NCBI GenBank assembly: GCA_013365325.1
Contig: JABVXV010000149.1
Span: 81,738-145,737, forward strand
Direction: 5' to 3'
From: Dipetalonema caudispina
Lineage: Eukaryota; Nematoda; Chromadorea; Rhabditida; Onchocercidae
DNA: 64,000 nucleotides
Positions within the stretch are counted from its first letter, which is position 1. Every line of letters begins with the position of its first letter. The notes beneath the pieces are model-generated. The model did no database searches, was not told the origin of the DNA, and saw nothing but the letters and a program-made list of their open reading frames with translations. A program made the translations under genes and the position numbers. Shown piece after piece: positions 14,017 through 26,915 of the stretch.

Positions 14017-16309
14017 TTAAAATAAAAGTGTTTCAATGCGATAACATTCTGCCGCCGAACAATTTTGCGTCAAATTGGCATTCATAAAAATCAAACGATC
14101 ATCCAACGGTACATCACGAATTCGATAACAACCGCCTGATGATTCTTTCAACGAATCCTTGTAATAACAACGGGTAAACGGATATTGTGACAAATTTGTA
14201 GGACATCTGCAAATATCTCATGATAATGATTATAAAATGGAGAACCAACATTACATCCTAACTAGATTACGTCTTTTCAAAGTGAACAACTAACTGACGT
14301 ATCCTTCAGCACAACACTTCTTTGGAAATGGAAGTCATTTTTATATTGAAAAATTTCAGGAAGTACGACACTTCAACTTAGCATACTTTTAGTTACTGGA
14401 TCGATCCAAAAATGATACTGAAAGTTAGTATAATGATGACCTGAAGGTATTGCATGGTGCAAGATCCACTCGACTTTCCAAATCGTCGGGACAATCCGGT
14501 TTATCACCTCCACGTGCTTGCACTATGGAACTTTTATTCACATAACGTTGCATTTGAGGATAATTTGATGAACCATCCCAGCAACTTGCAGAACACGGTG
14601 ACCACGTTTCGTACGTAAAAATACACGGTGATGGCTGATCATTCATAATGCTCGAAATCTGCAGCATACGTTTGTAACTTTGTTCACTTTTTAAACTAAT
14701 ACCATCATTGATTTGATTACAAAACAGTTCCATTATGATGGCATATAGCAGTAATTTGTATAATTATATTAAAGAAAACGAAATTTCCTATAGAAATATA
14801 TCAAAGAATCATATCAAAAACAGAAATGAAAAAGAATATTATATTAGAAATAAAATAAACGTCAAAATATTGCCAAAAAAAAAAAAAGGAAAAAGATAAG
14901 GCATTACTTCTGTGATGTAACACTAGCCTTCTCCAGCGTAAATCTTCTAACATATGACGTGACAGCATCTACCTTGCTTTTGAGTGAATCGATCCAAAAT
15001 GTTTTATACTATCCCTCTGATTTTCTCATAATGATGCAAACATCATCATCAATATCAAACATAAGTTAATCGATTATGGCGGGGTAAAGGTGCATAAAAA
15101 TAAGATTGACCTGCCAAGGAAGGATACCATTCCGCTGAGCAGCAAGTGTCACATCTATAATACTTTGAGCAAAGAAACGGGTAAACAGTAATGAGAAGAA
15201 GTTACCCGGAAAGCAAGTATAATTTGATTCAGTAGAAGTGCAAGTACAAGCAAAATCATTAAGAGATTGATAAGCAACAAGATAATATTGACAACTGCTA
15301 AGTAGCGTACTTTTTTCTTCCTCATCAACGGATAGAAACGCTGAAGTACGGTAGGGTTAATTTGAGATACAGTACTTTATCTTGACGTAGCTACAAGCCC
15401 CATTTTATATCGTTATTAATATTCAGACACAGTGATCTGGTTTACGAGTGATTCAGGCAATTTGATTTTAATCCGCTGCTATACGATGGTTTCTATTCCA
15501 TTTTACAATATTAAACCATATCATTATAGGTTGAATCAGATATTCGAGTGATTTTCACTGAAAAGCTTACACTAAACCAAATGAAAAAGCGACTACTGCT
15601 ACCACCGCGGGATTTTGCTGCAGATGATCTTGTCGAATATATTTCCGGATCGGTAACATCGGATAACTAAGGTAGTTTTAAAAATGAGTTATTTCAATGT
15701 ACAAAATAACGATGTACAGCAGTGAATTCAGCATATTTAAGATACGAGAAAAGTGAAAAAGTGATAAATTGGAAAATCTCTTAAATTTATTGAATCGAAG
15801 AATAAAAAAAATTGAAGGGACAAAAATAAACTTGAAAATAAGTATGAGAAGAACCTGTTCGGTATCTTCGCCAATCAGAAATTCCATTTGCTCTGGAACA
15901 ATCCCACTGGGTTGTTCTACTTCTGTACTATCCGGTATTGGACTCAGCTCTTCAGATGATTGTTTCTATAAGTTGTAAAATCAAATCGTCCTCTCGGAGC
16001 TATTAGTCATCGGAAGTGTAGAATATCAGCAAGTTAAAACATTACGACTTCTTTCACTTTTCTCACGAGTTTGAAATATTCCTGTCTAGAAACTATGGTA
16101 GAATTATGATGCTCAACTGAGAAGTCATCAGTAGAGAAAACTAAATTCATATCAGTTAATCCAAATACAAACGATATATGGCGACATCAAAATTAAATTT
16201 AGGAAAAAGAAAAAAAGTGGTGTCTATAATGCACCACGGCTGAACCCGAGTCCTTCGTTTCATTGCTGGATGATTTTGTAAATGTCCCTGATACGGCTTG
16301 AGAATTCAT
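14017..16309 (-). CDS. single-pass membrane protein with thrombospondin type-1 module (paralogue B)
   Basis: Exons 16309-16238, 15965-15855, 15666-15571, 15340-15206, 15162-15061, 15008-14908, 14695-14441 and 14206-14017 give 353 residues with closed phases. The layout matches paralogue A: Ser/Glu-rich N-terminus, basic stretch (MRKKKVRY), one membrane segment at about 105-135, a Cys cluster (CDTCC), a linker, then TSP1 from about residue 230 (YETWSPCSASC) and a tail with GGCYRIRDVPLDDRL shared almost word for word with A. Intron positions and phases in the first exons are also the same. A TTTTTCAG acceptor 13 bases before the ATG is a good candidate for spliced-leader addition. The exon at 15162 uses a weak CAAAG acceptor, chosen because it keeps YYR in register with A. 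Confidence 0.85.
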
Positions 16310-17408
16310 CTGAGATAACGAGCTGAAAAACAAATCTAATCCCACTAAATTTGTAATGCGACTTCTAAAGAGGATTTCCGTGAAATTATGGAAGAAACCA
16401 CTTCTTCACAGATTTTGCATGTGTCAAAAAATTAACAAACAGCCACTTCGCCTTCAGATAACACAGAACTCGAAAAATTCAAGAGCAGATGGAAATAAGG
16501 ATATAGAACGATTTATACCAATACCCAACTAAATTTACGAAAACTCTAGCGTCCTTCCAGTTAGACACAACCAATTACTGCGAATATTTCCACTTCGAAT
16601 AAATATTTCTACTTTGGACGACTACTTATAAAAACATTGAGTTTTTTGATGGTGCAGAAAATACTCGCTGGATTCTTCTAAATACACTAACTGCGTAACT
16701 ACACCGTTATTTGCATAAGTTTCACGACCAATAGTAACACAAGAGTTGTGTTAATTCTGTGATACTCATATCCATGCCATCAATTTGACCGGATTGTTCG
16801 ACAACAATGCACTATTTGTCATCCAAGTTTGAAAATCTTTTAGTATGATGGGAAAATTCCTACAGAATAGTAATAACCAATCCCGCTATTATCAATAACC
16901 ACATAAACCACATCATGAGTTTTTTTCCATAACTGATGAGCACAGAAAAACAAGTATAACTGTTGCTCACAAAAATGAGAATTACGAAACACATCCAAAA
17001 CTTCACAGTAATAACAGAACTAATGAAACAGATGCGATGCGAAATTGAATAGCAATATGAGATCACGAAGTTATGAAGATATATATTTCTCTCAGGTAAC
17101 TTACCAATATTAAATATTTAAAATTTTAAAACGTTCCCCACTGTAGCGTATAATCGTTGGTGTTGATAACGGTGAGAAGACCGGTAGCTGGGAGCCACAT
17201 GACTTTGCATAATATATAGCAGCAAACAGAAAAACTCAATCAATTAACAAAAGCAAGTCACGAATCAGAATTTCAGAAAGCATTAAAGACTGGTACCATG
17301 TGTTGTATGGTCCTAAATCTGACGAAGCAGTCAAACATTTTTAGGCAGAACAGAGCAAAGAATCCTGACCATGAAGAGGTACATTTATTCCGAAGTAGAA
17401 ATATTAAT
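16310..17408. other. intergenic with a hydrophobic ORF
   Basis: Holds a minus-strand open frame at 16860-17066 (68 codons) that is strongly hydrophobic (for example FWMCFVILIFV and MMWFMWLLIIAGLVITIL). It does not align visibly with the neighbouring thrombospondin proteins. It could be a remnant membrane exon or chance. Nothing else was seen. Confidence 0.3.
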
Positions 17409-20400
17409 TTACATAGCAACGCTGCTGTGTTTTTCATAGAAATATGTAACACAGTCTTCCAGGAACTTGTCGTCTAATACATATTTCATAGCCATTTTTC
17501 CACCTATCATTTGCAAAAGTCCACTAACCAAACGTTTTTCAAGTGGAAAATTAATATCCAAAAGCTTCCTGAAAATTGCTTTATAAATTATAAAATATTA
17601 GAAAGAAATACGTAGAAAACGCATAATATAGTAGGAACTAACATTATGTAACTATGCAGTAGTTCTTTCGCTTTTTCTGGAATCGAAATAAACAGCTTCT
17701 CAACAGTATCGAATTTCAAAGCATCAACACTGCTGACGTCCCCAGCATCGATCGACTTCTAAACAAACTCATAGAACAGAGTTTGGAGTTCAAGAATTCC
17801 TTCGCATACAAAGACATCTTACTGAGTAAGTATATACAATGCATGTTTTAAAATATCAGATATTTAGCAAAAAACAGATGTTTATATTGAATTCGTCTTT
17901 ACAAAGGTTATCCTTTGTTGGTCGCCTCATCCAGATGACCGTTACAGAAAAATTCCCATTGGTCTGGTAAACTTATTTCCAGACCAATAGAAATTTTTCT
18001 TTGTGATATTGAAACATACTTTCTTTATCTTTATTACTATCTAAGTGAGAGCAGCTGAAATCGCCGATAATACAATATAAAAATAACAGATGGAAAGTTG
18101 GATATGTAAAAAAATGATCCTGATCTTAAATTCGAAATAAAATTACAAAACGAATGTTTATAAATAAAAATCTTACCATCGCCTCCAATTTTACATTTGA
18201 CATGCGCGAGCGTTTCTTTCGAGATCTATTCTTTCCGTCTTCTGTAATTACTAAGCCAACAATAATAACGAAAAAAGAGAAAGCTTAAACATGAGAACCT
18301 ATCATCTTCAGAAATACACGTTGATAGAAAGACTTCAATGATTCAGAGCAACTTCATAACTCATTTAAAGTAATTCTAGATTGGAAGCTTCAAAATTCAA
18401 CTTCTTCTGAAAGCTCTATAATTCCAGGATCTTCTGAAATTGCAATTTTGATATTTCTGCAATCTATGAAGAAATTCATTCTCTTCCTGTTAAGAGAGCC
18501 TAATATGAAGAGATTGAAAATTTGTCAATAATAATTGTCAATAAATTTCTCCGTGAGTACAATATCCCCATATTTAGACGATGCGGATAAACTATACCCG
18601 ATCTCAACAAGCAGTAAAACCAGATCACATTTTAAATTTCTCACCATTTAACAAATTCAGCGCAACAACGAATGCGGGAAAGTCAACTGTCAGAGCAGCA
18701 AATGCATCGCGGCATCGTTTTTGATATATCTATAAGAGAATAAAAAGTAAGTTGCTATCCGTGTCTTACTTCCGGAAAGAAGGTTAAGCAAAACAAATGC
18801 AGTGATTTCAGATAATTTAAGATGAAAAATACCATTGGTACCGACATAGATCATATTATCTTCGCTGCTCCGTATATCATTAATTATAACGGTTTTAATC
18901 ATACCTCCAATATGCCTTCGTTTGGTCCATCATGAATTTTCAATGTTTCCGTAACGGAGAGCCCATCAAGAAGAACATGTTCTAAGCAAATCTGCATGTT
19001 CTGTAAAACAAACAGGTGTCCAAGATCATCTTTTTGAAATGGTTATTATATCACGTATATGCGAAGTTAGTGGAAAAGCTACAATATATATTGTAAACGT
19101 ACCGTTTGTGCCGTTTCAGAGCGACGATACTGGTGACTGATAAGATATGAAATCACACTCTTAATAAGTTGTTCTTCGTTCTCAATACCATTCTCCACAT
19201 GAAGCGTCAGCACATCAATCTTTCCAATAAACACTCCTCTAGGCATAAGATTGACTGACTTACGCTTTTTCTAAAACATTATACGTAATTCAAGGGGTAA
19301 ATAAATAGGCAGCCAAAGTAAACTGGAAATTTTACATTCTACATGTAAAGTGTGGTAATCGAAATATATTTTGAGTTACTTGGGAATTTCCGTGAAACAC
19401 AGAAGCTAAAACATGTTCGTTAACCTTTACAGAAAAAATTCCATCTAATGCAGATGACTTTTCAACTCCAATGTTCTTAATATCATCGTGCTCCTCTTCA
19501 TCGCACAGCCTTCTTCTTCCACGCTGGCGTAGCGTGGAAACTGCTGTGTCTTTAGTTTTCATCTTAAAAAAAAGAAAAAATAATATGCGAAATATCTTTC
19601 GAATGAAACGTATGCTCGCATGAGGAATCAGTAGTTAAAATTTACCACTAGGAAAATGTCGGAATATTGAAGATTTCCATGTTTCAGTCCATTTTACTAT
19701 TTCATGATAATAGAGCAAAAAAACGCGTAGAATATATGATATAAACTACGAGCTACTACAGTAGCATATGCGTCTAAGTATTTCTCAAATTTTATCATTC
19801 ATCACTTGAAAGATATGAAACAACACTGGCAATATCCCGGACAAAATATTTTCTAAAATCGGCTTCTCGTTTTCAGTTGAACTGAACGCATTCAACACAG
19901 AATATTACATCTCATTCTGAATATAATATAAAATTAGTAGGAAAATATTACCACATTTTCTGCCCATAAAAATCCCTTAAGTAACCGAACGTATGAACTG
20001 ATAACAGTTACAGGCAGTTCTGTTATCGCTGTATACATTTCTGACGACTTTTGTTCAGTGAAAATTTTTATAATTGCTTCACGGATTTTTTTGACATCAC
20101 CACTGTAGCTGAATTCTCGTAATAGCTAAAAAATAAACCATGAAACGAATACAAACACAAATATCAAATAAAAGCCTACTAACCTACAATAGGGTCGGTA
20201 TAACAAATGAATATATAATATAGTTAAGAACGACAAACATAAAGCAGGGTTAATACTGTCATTACTATTAAAATGTAGTAAATTACATTTCATCTTATAA
20301 CATATTGCATAAACTTATTTTTCAGAATCTACAAGAAGAAAGCCATCCCAAATATGTGAGACCTTAATACATCAAACAAGCTATAAAATAAAAATAATTA

Positions 20401-22891
20401 AAAACATAGCAATATTTGAGACAAAAATAAGAGCACAAAACAACTTGCAAAATAAGACAATGATTATTTATAATGAGACAGAGAATAATACACACTACAA
20501 TATCAATAATTTCGAAAAAAATATAATACATACCTTATCAATCTTTGATTCCAGTTCCAAACCAGTTCCCAAAAAATCTTTAACTTCCACACATCCAAAT
20601 TTCTCATTAATTAACATTTCAGCTATTTCACGATCGTTATCAGTTACTAAAAGAAGAAAAACTTATAACTTTGTGCAATTAATGTCATCCAATCTATAAA
20701 GATAGTTTCTATCTCAAATTTGTGTCATTCGCATGACAGTAATAACCCTACGACATAAAAGGGCAAGCACATTATATTTAAAAATAAAAAAAAAAAATAA
20801 AAAAATAAAAAAATGAAAAAACAGATTTCTTAACGATTCTATCTGTTGCACCTCCAAAAATGAACCTTTTTCTAGAAAATTTTCCCCTTTAATTTCATTT
20901 TCTCGGCTTTTGTGGTTTGTTTGTTGTTTGGCTTTCCGAGGCTGAGGTAAGTTCAAAGCATCACGAACGATGTAGACGTGCTTCATGACTGTTCGCGGCG
21001 TTAAATTTGTAGCTCTGGCTGCATCAACTCCTGTGCATCCCTCACGTAACACCCTGGAAAGAGCTGAATAATGCACAGTTACAAATTATTTATTTATATC
21101 CCTTATAAGTTATGAGTCAAATTTTGAAAAACAGAAATGAAACTTACATGCCTACGGCTTTACGTATAGCATCCGCTTTCGTCGCGTGTCTAATGGAGGT
21201 TCCACAATAATCATGAATACACTTATCGATACGCTTCTTATCAATTGACGAGATACCTCGTGTAAAATTCTTCTGTGCTTTTCTAATTTTTCGCGTTTTC
21301 TTACCATCTTTCGTTTGATTATCGTCAGTTGCATTACTGTCATCATCTATAAAGCACTTTATTAATTCGAGTTTTTATGCAATTTTAAAAGTTATAAGGC
21401 CATATTAAATTTATGATTATCAAATTCTGATCGTTTAACGTTTTCATATATTAAACGGTCAGTATCAAGTTGCACACACGGGCTTTCTAAGAGAAAAATC
21501 TGTGATGATGGCCGTCAAAAATTCTACACCACTCTGTAGACATTTTTAACCTATACAGATGAAAAGGAATTCGAAACTACAGATAAAGTGACACACTGCT
21601 TGTTTGACTGGATATCTCTGCCCCTTCATTTTTCACATCTATTTCTATTCCAATCTCTTTCGCAGTCGAAATAATGCTTCGATTATGTTCTTTGACTAAA
21701 TTAGCTCGATTCAACAACTTCTCAACCATATTATAATAGGTTCGAAAGTATGAAACAGCAAGCTTGTAGCACTGACAAGCCTCCTGAAAATAATCAATAA
21801 AAATACAACTTCTGATGTGTATACAACAAATGTATTGAACGCTACTGAAAAGCGAATAAAAATCTTTCTATAAAGCCATTTCATGCATAAGATGCGATGC
21901 AAATATTATAAGCACAGGATCAAAGAGAACTGAATCGTTACTGTATTGATGACAACTAGATCAAAGAAATCAAAAAAGTATCACCTGCTCAGACATCGTC
22001 TTGCAGTGCACATCTGTCACTGCACTCTTCAATCGTTCCTTTGTTTCATCACTCACTCTGCTATATCCTACAACGATATCTATCGCTCGACGAAGTTTTT
22101 CATCAACCTGACCTACAAATTATGGAAAGTTCTAAAAAGAAAGTAGTTAATGACCATCATAATTTAAATGATTTACTTTGCTTCTTAGTCATGCATAAAT
22201 TACTGATCTTGATATTGCGACTTCGATCAATTATGTATCAGCAACTAATGACCACAGCATATTCGACAATAATACGGAAACAAACCGTTTGTCATGTTGT
22301 CCGTTGACGCCTTGTCATCCTTTCTAACAATTACCATTTTTCCCACAGCGTTCACAACGTTTCCATTTTCCGAAACCTTTAAATATTCGATTATAGAAAT
22401 ACTACTACAATTAGACAAATCCCAAACATTTTCTTACGCTTAACTACTTTCCAATATCGGTCTTTTTGACAATTCTTGCTGAACAATATCAAAAAAGCAA
22501 TATTAAATATAAAGTAGACACTAGCTTACACCTATACATTTCATATTGTATAATCGTATTATTTGCAGTCTTTGCGTTTTTTTAAGTCAAAGCGCCAATG
22601 CATGTTAGAAAAAAATTCATCACAGGTTCAATAGTCAGAACCGTTACATTCAAACCTTTCCTCTTGTAAGTCAACTTTAAAATCATTTCGATAAAATTAA
22701 AACTACTTAGGGCAACAAAAATATTACAAAAGTATTAATATTCCATCCTATGAAAAACATAAGTCTTGAAACAAAAGGAATCAATATCTCACCGATATTT
22801 TCTGTTCATTCGCATCCTTCTCACAGCAATCATCAGTGTTTATTAAATCAGCCGAATCCAAACTGCTGGACCGTTGAAACGTTTCCGTCAT
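17409..22891 (-). CDS. unrecognised nuclear protein with two helix-turn-helix-like units
   Basis: Exons 22891-22793, 22376-22335, 22107-21985, 21783-21597, 21346-21148, 21053-20866, 20646-20534, 20125-19952, 19562-19380, 19270-19103, 19000-18905, 18729-18645, 18241-18177, 17758-17643 and 17568-17409 join in frame to exactly 665 residues. I do not recognise the family. Residues about 186-250 form an HTH-like unit (REGCTGVDAARATNLTPRTV) and residues about 475-534 look like a diverged second copy (LLDGLSVTETLKIHDGPNEG). Lys/Arg clusters, including RSRKKRSR at about 558-565, point to the nucleus. The region from about 15 to 110 is helical and charged. A TTGCTTGCAG acceptor 40 bases before the ATG suggests trans-splicing, though the frame stays open up to it. 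The small second exon and the AAG-type acceptors at 22376 and 19562 are the weakest parts. Confidence 0.8.
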
Positions 22892-24425
22892 GTCAGCGAT
22901 ACTGCTCTCAATAAGTACATTCCCAACACTGCAAGCAAAACAATTATTTTCAGAGAGCGTCCTATAAAATACAGTATCAAATCATACTTTGGTCATTTTC
23001 AAAGTTCATTTAACTATTTAACCGTATCTTTATATTTGGGTATTCTTAAACTGCATTTGTAAAGTGTAAATATATACTCATATGTCTACTTTTAAAATGC
23101 GTTTTATGAAATCTTTCAAAATGTACTTAACTCTTAGCTCTATTCACGTCCATCACTTCCACTTACATTAAATACTCGACTCGATGCCAACAAAATGGTA
23201 TAAAATTGCAAACTATTAAAAAAATACACCTGCAACAAATCATTAATAAAACTGACAACGCATTTATCAAACATTTACCAAATTATCAAACATAGAAGCA
23301 TCCAAATCGCACAAACACTGTACATTGCTACATTTTAATTTGAAAGAAAAAGTTACAAAGCTGCACTGTAAACTAATGTTATCAAATAGATAAAGCGATA
23401 TAACCAATTTTTCGAGTGTAGCACTTCTTCTCATCAGAGGAATTCCTAATAATAATTCCTTCTAAATTTAAAATGGTTCGCATGATACACACACAAAATA
23501 TGACAATAAGTAGGTAGTAATTTTAGTAATTTACAAATTAGAATAGCTATTAAGCATAGCTAAATGAATTTAATAGTCACTTGAAAAAGCCTACTTATAC
23601 TTGAAATTCAAAGAAAATACAACGACACATTTCGCACCAAATCTCAATTCCAATCTCTTCTCTCCCTTTTGTCTTGGTCGTCTAAACCCCTACACTTCCA
23701 ACACACTCTTTTACCTCAAAATTATAATATTGGCTACGGAAGGACATACAAATTAATAATGTGTTCTTTTGTGTCGTACGTGGAATACGTGTACTCCCAT
23801 ATGCATATGCGCCATCATCACAGATTGCTTTTTTCACTCTGTTCGTGAGCGATCACTGATTGGAAATTATTTACGTAACCTTTCTATGCTAGGAAAAAAA
23901 TCCGGAAATCTGTATCTCGCGTATCGGTCGAGTTGTAACGCGAAATTCAATAAATCTCCTCCTCTCTGAAAAAGTATTATTCATTCTACGGAAGTTGATT
24001 TGGTTAGGAGAAAAAATGAAAGTTTACTGATTCCATACTATTACATCTGTACCTCTTCTTCATTTCATGTCTTGTCGTACTTTTCTTTTCTCCATCAGTG
24101 CTATTTTTAGCAAATGTTGATTTTAAAACTCCTCTTAAATTTGATTTTCTAAAGCGTACTCCACCGACTAACGAAAAAGCCAAAAAATATTTACCTGAAA
24201 CGGAAATTTTTTTTAGAGATAAAGGCAGTAACTGTGGTGCCATTTTCCGGAATTGTGAGCCTTCTTTTCTCTTGCCGTAGTGGTGACATTTCAAACAGTG
24301 TAGTAGTGAATTCGGATGAAAGGCAAAAGTGGTTTGATAGTCCGAGAATGTGACTAATTACTTGATTTCTGTAGCATAGCAACGTACTAATATTACATTA
24401 GCTTAATTTATCAATTATTTAGATA

Positions 24426-24463
<38 letters not shown>

Positions 24464-25463
24464 TTGCTGTTAAATTGTTACAGTTATTTGAATAGTATCG
24501 ATCGAAGCAATGAAATTTCCCAAATTATAAAAATATTGTTCGTTTGTTTACTTTGCTTATCCGCTAGTTAGAACTGAAATCCGTAAAATTTTCCAGTTAC
24601 AAATTATTATTTGTTTGTTTGTTTTCTCCATATGCATAAATTAAATCGTTATAAAAATATGTTGTAATTTGGGGATGGAAGATATTTAACGGGAGATTAA
24701 TTAGTTATGCACAGTGCTACAGTGTTAATAACATAGTAAAATCCAAATTAGTTATAAATAAAATCATCTGTTAGTATTGGTTAAGACAAGTCATTGTGAT
24801 TCAAATCTTTGATCTCATTTTGGCATGTTTGAAAATCTTTGACTATAATTTCATTTTAAAAGATTTTAGTGAACGGTATAAAAATGTGTCAGAAATAGTT
24901 CTTTCTCTTTCCAAATTTTCAGTCTAACTTTCCCATCTCTCTATGTTTAAATATCCAGAGTTTTGAATTATCGATTTTAATCTAATGACCGTATTCCGCT
25001 GACTCATTGGTATAGTATAATGTAAGTAACGATTGAAAGCTTTATTTTGTTTCCTAATACTTGCAATCATTCCGATGGTGGTAACGGATAACCGAACATC
25101 CAATTTCATAGGCAAATTCAATTTGAATTTTCGAAAAAGTTGCTTTAAATTAAGGATTTATTTCGCAATTTTATAAGTATTAGGGTATAAATTTGTTAAA
25201 TGTCCAATGTGGGACAGCATTTAGTTTATTTTGATGTCAATACAAGAGATTCAAAAAGCTAATGAAAAAAAAAAAAAGAAAAAACATATATTAATATGAT
25301 CATTCATTCTTTTTTCCCAGTGTAAAATTATTTGTCTTTTCCAGTTTCCTTTCAAAAGTACAGATTTCTTATGCGGCGAGTTCTTTCCTTAGTATGTCAT
25401 TTTTTCCTGGTTTTTTTGATTTACATTATGTCTTGCAGAAGTGAAACGAAAGAGTAAACGAAG
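22892..25463. other. intergenic between divergent genes
   Basis: Lies between the unknown HTH-like protein (minus) and the 70-residue gene (plus). It contains a CA microsatellite at 24433-24459. A minus-strand open frame at 24004-24294 includes a candidate start followed by a GTAAAT donor (MAPQLLPLSLKKISVS), but no matching downstream exon was found, so it is not called as a gene. Confidence 0.5.
24433..24459. repeat. CA microsatellite
   Basis: Uninterrupted AC dinucleotide tract of 27 bases, flanked by further broken ACAC and ATAC units. Confidence 0.95.
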
Positions 25464-25996
25464 ATGTCAAGTGCTGAAAAACTTGCTGATGAATTTGAAA
25501 AAGGCGAGACGGATATTGAAAAATTTGGAAAAGGCACCGGTAAAAGAACTAAGGTAAATTAAGGGGAATTTTTCTTTTGTATTCACACTGCAGAATAATT
25601 AATACTTTCTGAAGTTGAAGATTGAATTTGTAAATTAATCATTTCCGCACACAATTCTATGGAGTCCGTAATTGGATATGAATTAAACTTTTTTTTTTCA
25701 TTCAAATAGTGCCTGAATGTCTTGTCATCATGCAGCTGTGAAGTTCAGAAATTAAAAATTCACATAGGAACTTAAATAAAAATAATTGGAGTAGTTTTTT
25801 TCTTCGACAGTGTGGTGCATCATCAGTATCATTACATTGTTTCCATCGCAGTAAATTCTGTAACAATTTCCAGGCTGAACAACATGAGCATAAGCACTCG
25901 CATCCGGAAGGTGATACCAGGAAAATAGTCAATTATTGTGTTAGTGGTCAGGAAAAAAGAAAGGGAACTACTAGCAATACAGCCAAGAAGGACTAA
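25464..25996 (+). CDS. small hydrophilic protein, 70 residues, two exons
   Basis: Exon 25464-25553 (30 codons, ATG to AAG before GTAAAT) joins in phase 0 to exon 25874-25996 (after TTTCCAG), giving 70 residues. The protein is very charged, with GETDIEKFGKGTGKRTK at the end of exon 1 and the His-rich EQHEHKHSHPEGD at the start of exon 2. It has no membrane segment or signal peptide. A TCTTGCAG acceptor 25 bases upstream of the ATG fits spliced-leader addition or a 5' untranslated intron. Each exon is short, so a simple length-filtered search would miss this gene. No family was recognised. Confidence 0.68.
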
Positions 25997-26915
25997 AATT
26001 CGAACTTCTCCATTCTGAGTTGAATAACGGGACATCTCTTATTATACGTACATGTTCCAGGTTCTCAAATCATTTTTTTTCTTAGTGTACTTTCATATAT
26101 TTCCATATTTTGACTGCTTTTTAATGATTAGTCTTGTAAAGCATTTCTCAAAACCTTATTTGACATCACTGATGACATAAGTCGTTCTGTACTTTACGTC
26201 GAATAAGATGTTCTCAAGTTACGGATCTACGTAGGATTACATTGAATTTATTTGATGCGAAGTCATTTATCAGTGGTCAAACACTGAAATATATTGATTC
26301 GTTGCGTCTCATAATAAAGCATATAACATTCCTTAGTTTGCATATAATTTCGTTATGTCAACAAACATTAAAGCTAGCCTATTGCATCCTTTGCTGTTTT
26401 ATTTTTATATGAGCTTGCTAATTTGCACGTATCATGAAATTTCGTTTGGATGAAGAGCATTAAGAAGACATTTTTATAAAATCCCAGTAGATTGGCTTTT
26501 CCTATAAGAATCATCTGCGCTTACGCGTTGAATTCATAAAAGTCGAATCAATCCCATAATCTGATACAAACTGTACAGTAGAAACTGCAGGGGACTGTTG
26601 ATCAGAAAAAACTCTGTACCGATTTTTCACTGCTAATTTGTTGAATGCAATTGAACCGTTTGGCATCCAAGGCTTAGATGCAGTAGAATCACAAAATTTC
26701 TTTTTTTATTTGCGCGATTTCTCATTTCTTTCGTTTTCATAGACATAGTTTCAGGCAGTGGCCTTCGATCTGTGAGAACTATAGAAATGGAATAAAAATT
26801 ATTAGCCAACAAACATCAACAACAGCAAAGATGACAAAATTTATATAACATAACAAATAAGTGCAATTCAAATAACTCAACAAAATACTACCTGCTATGT
26901 AGGTTTAACCGCAAT
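25997..26915. other. intergenic between convergent genes
   Basis: Holds the 3' ends of the small plus-strand gene and of BRIX1 on the minus strand. No coding signal was seen. Confidence 0.6.
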
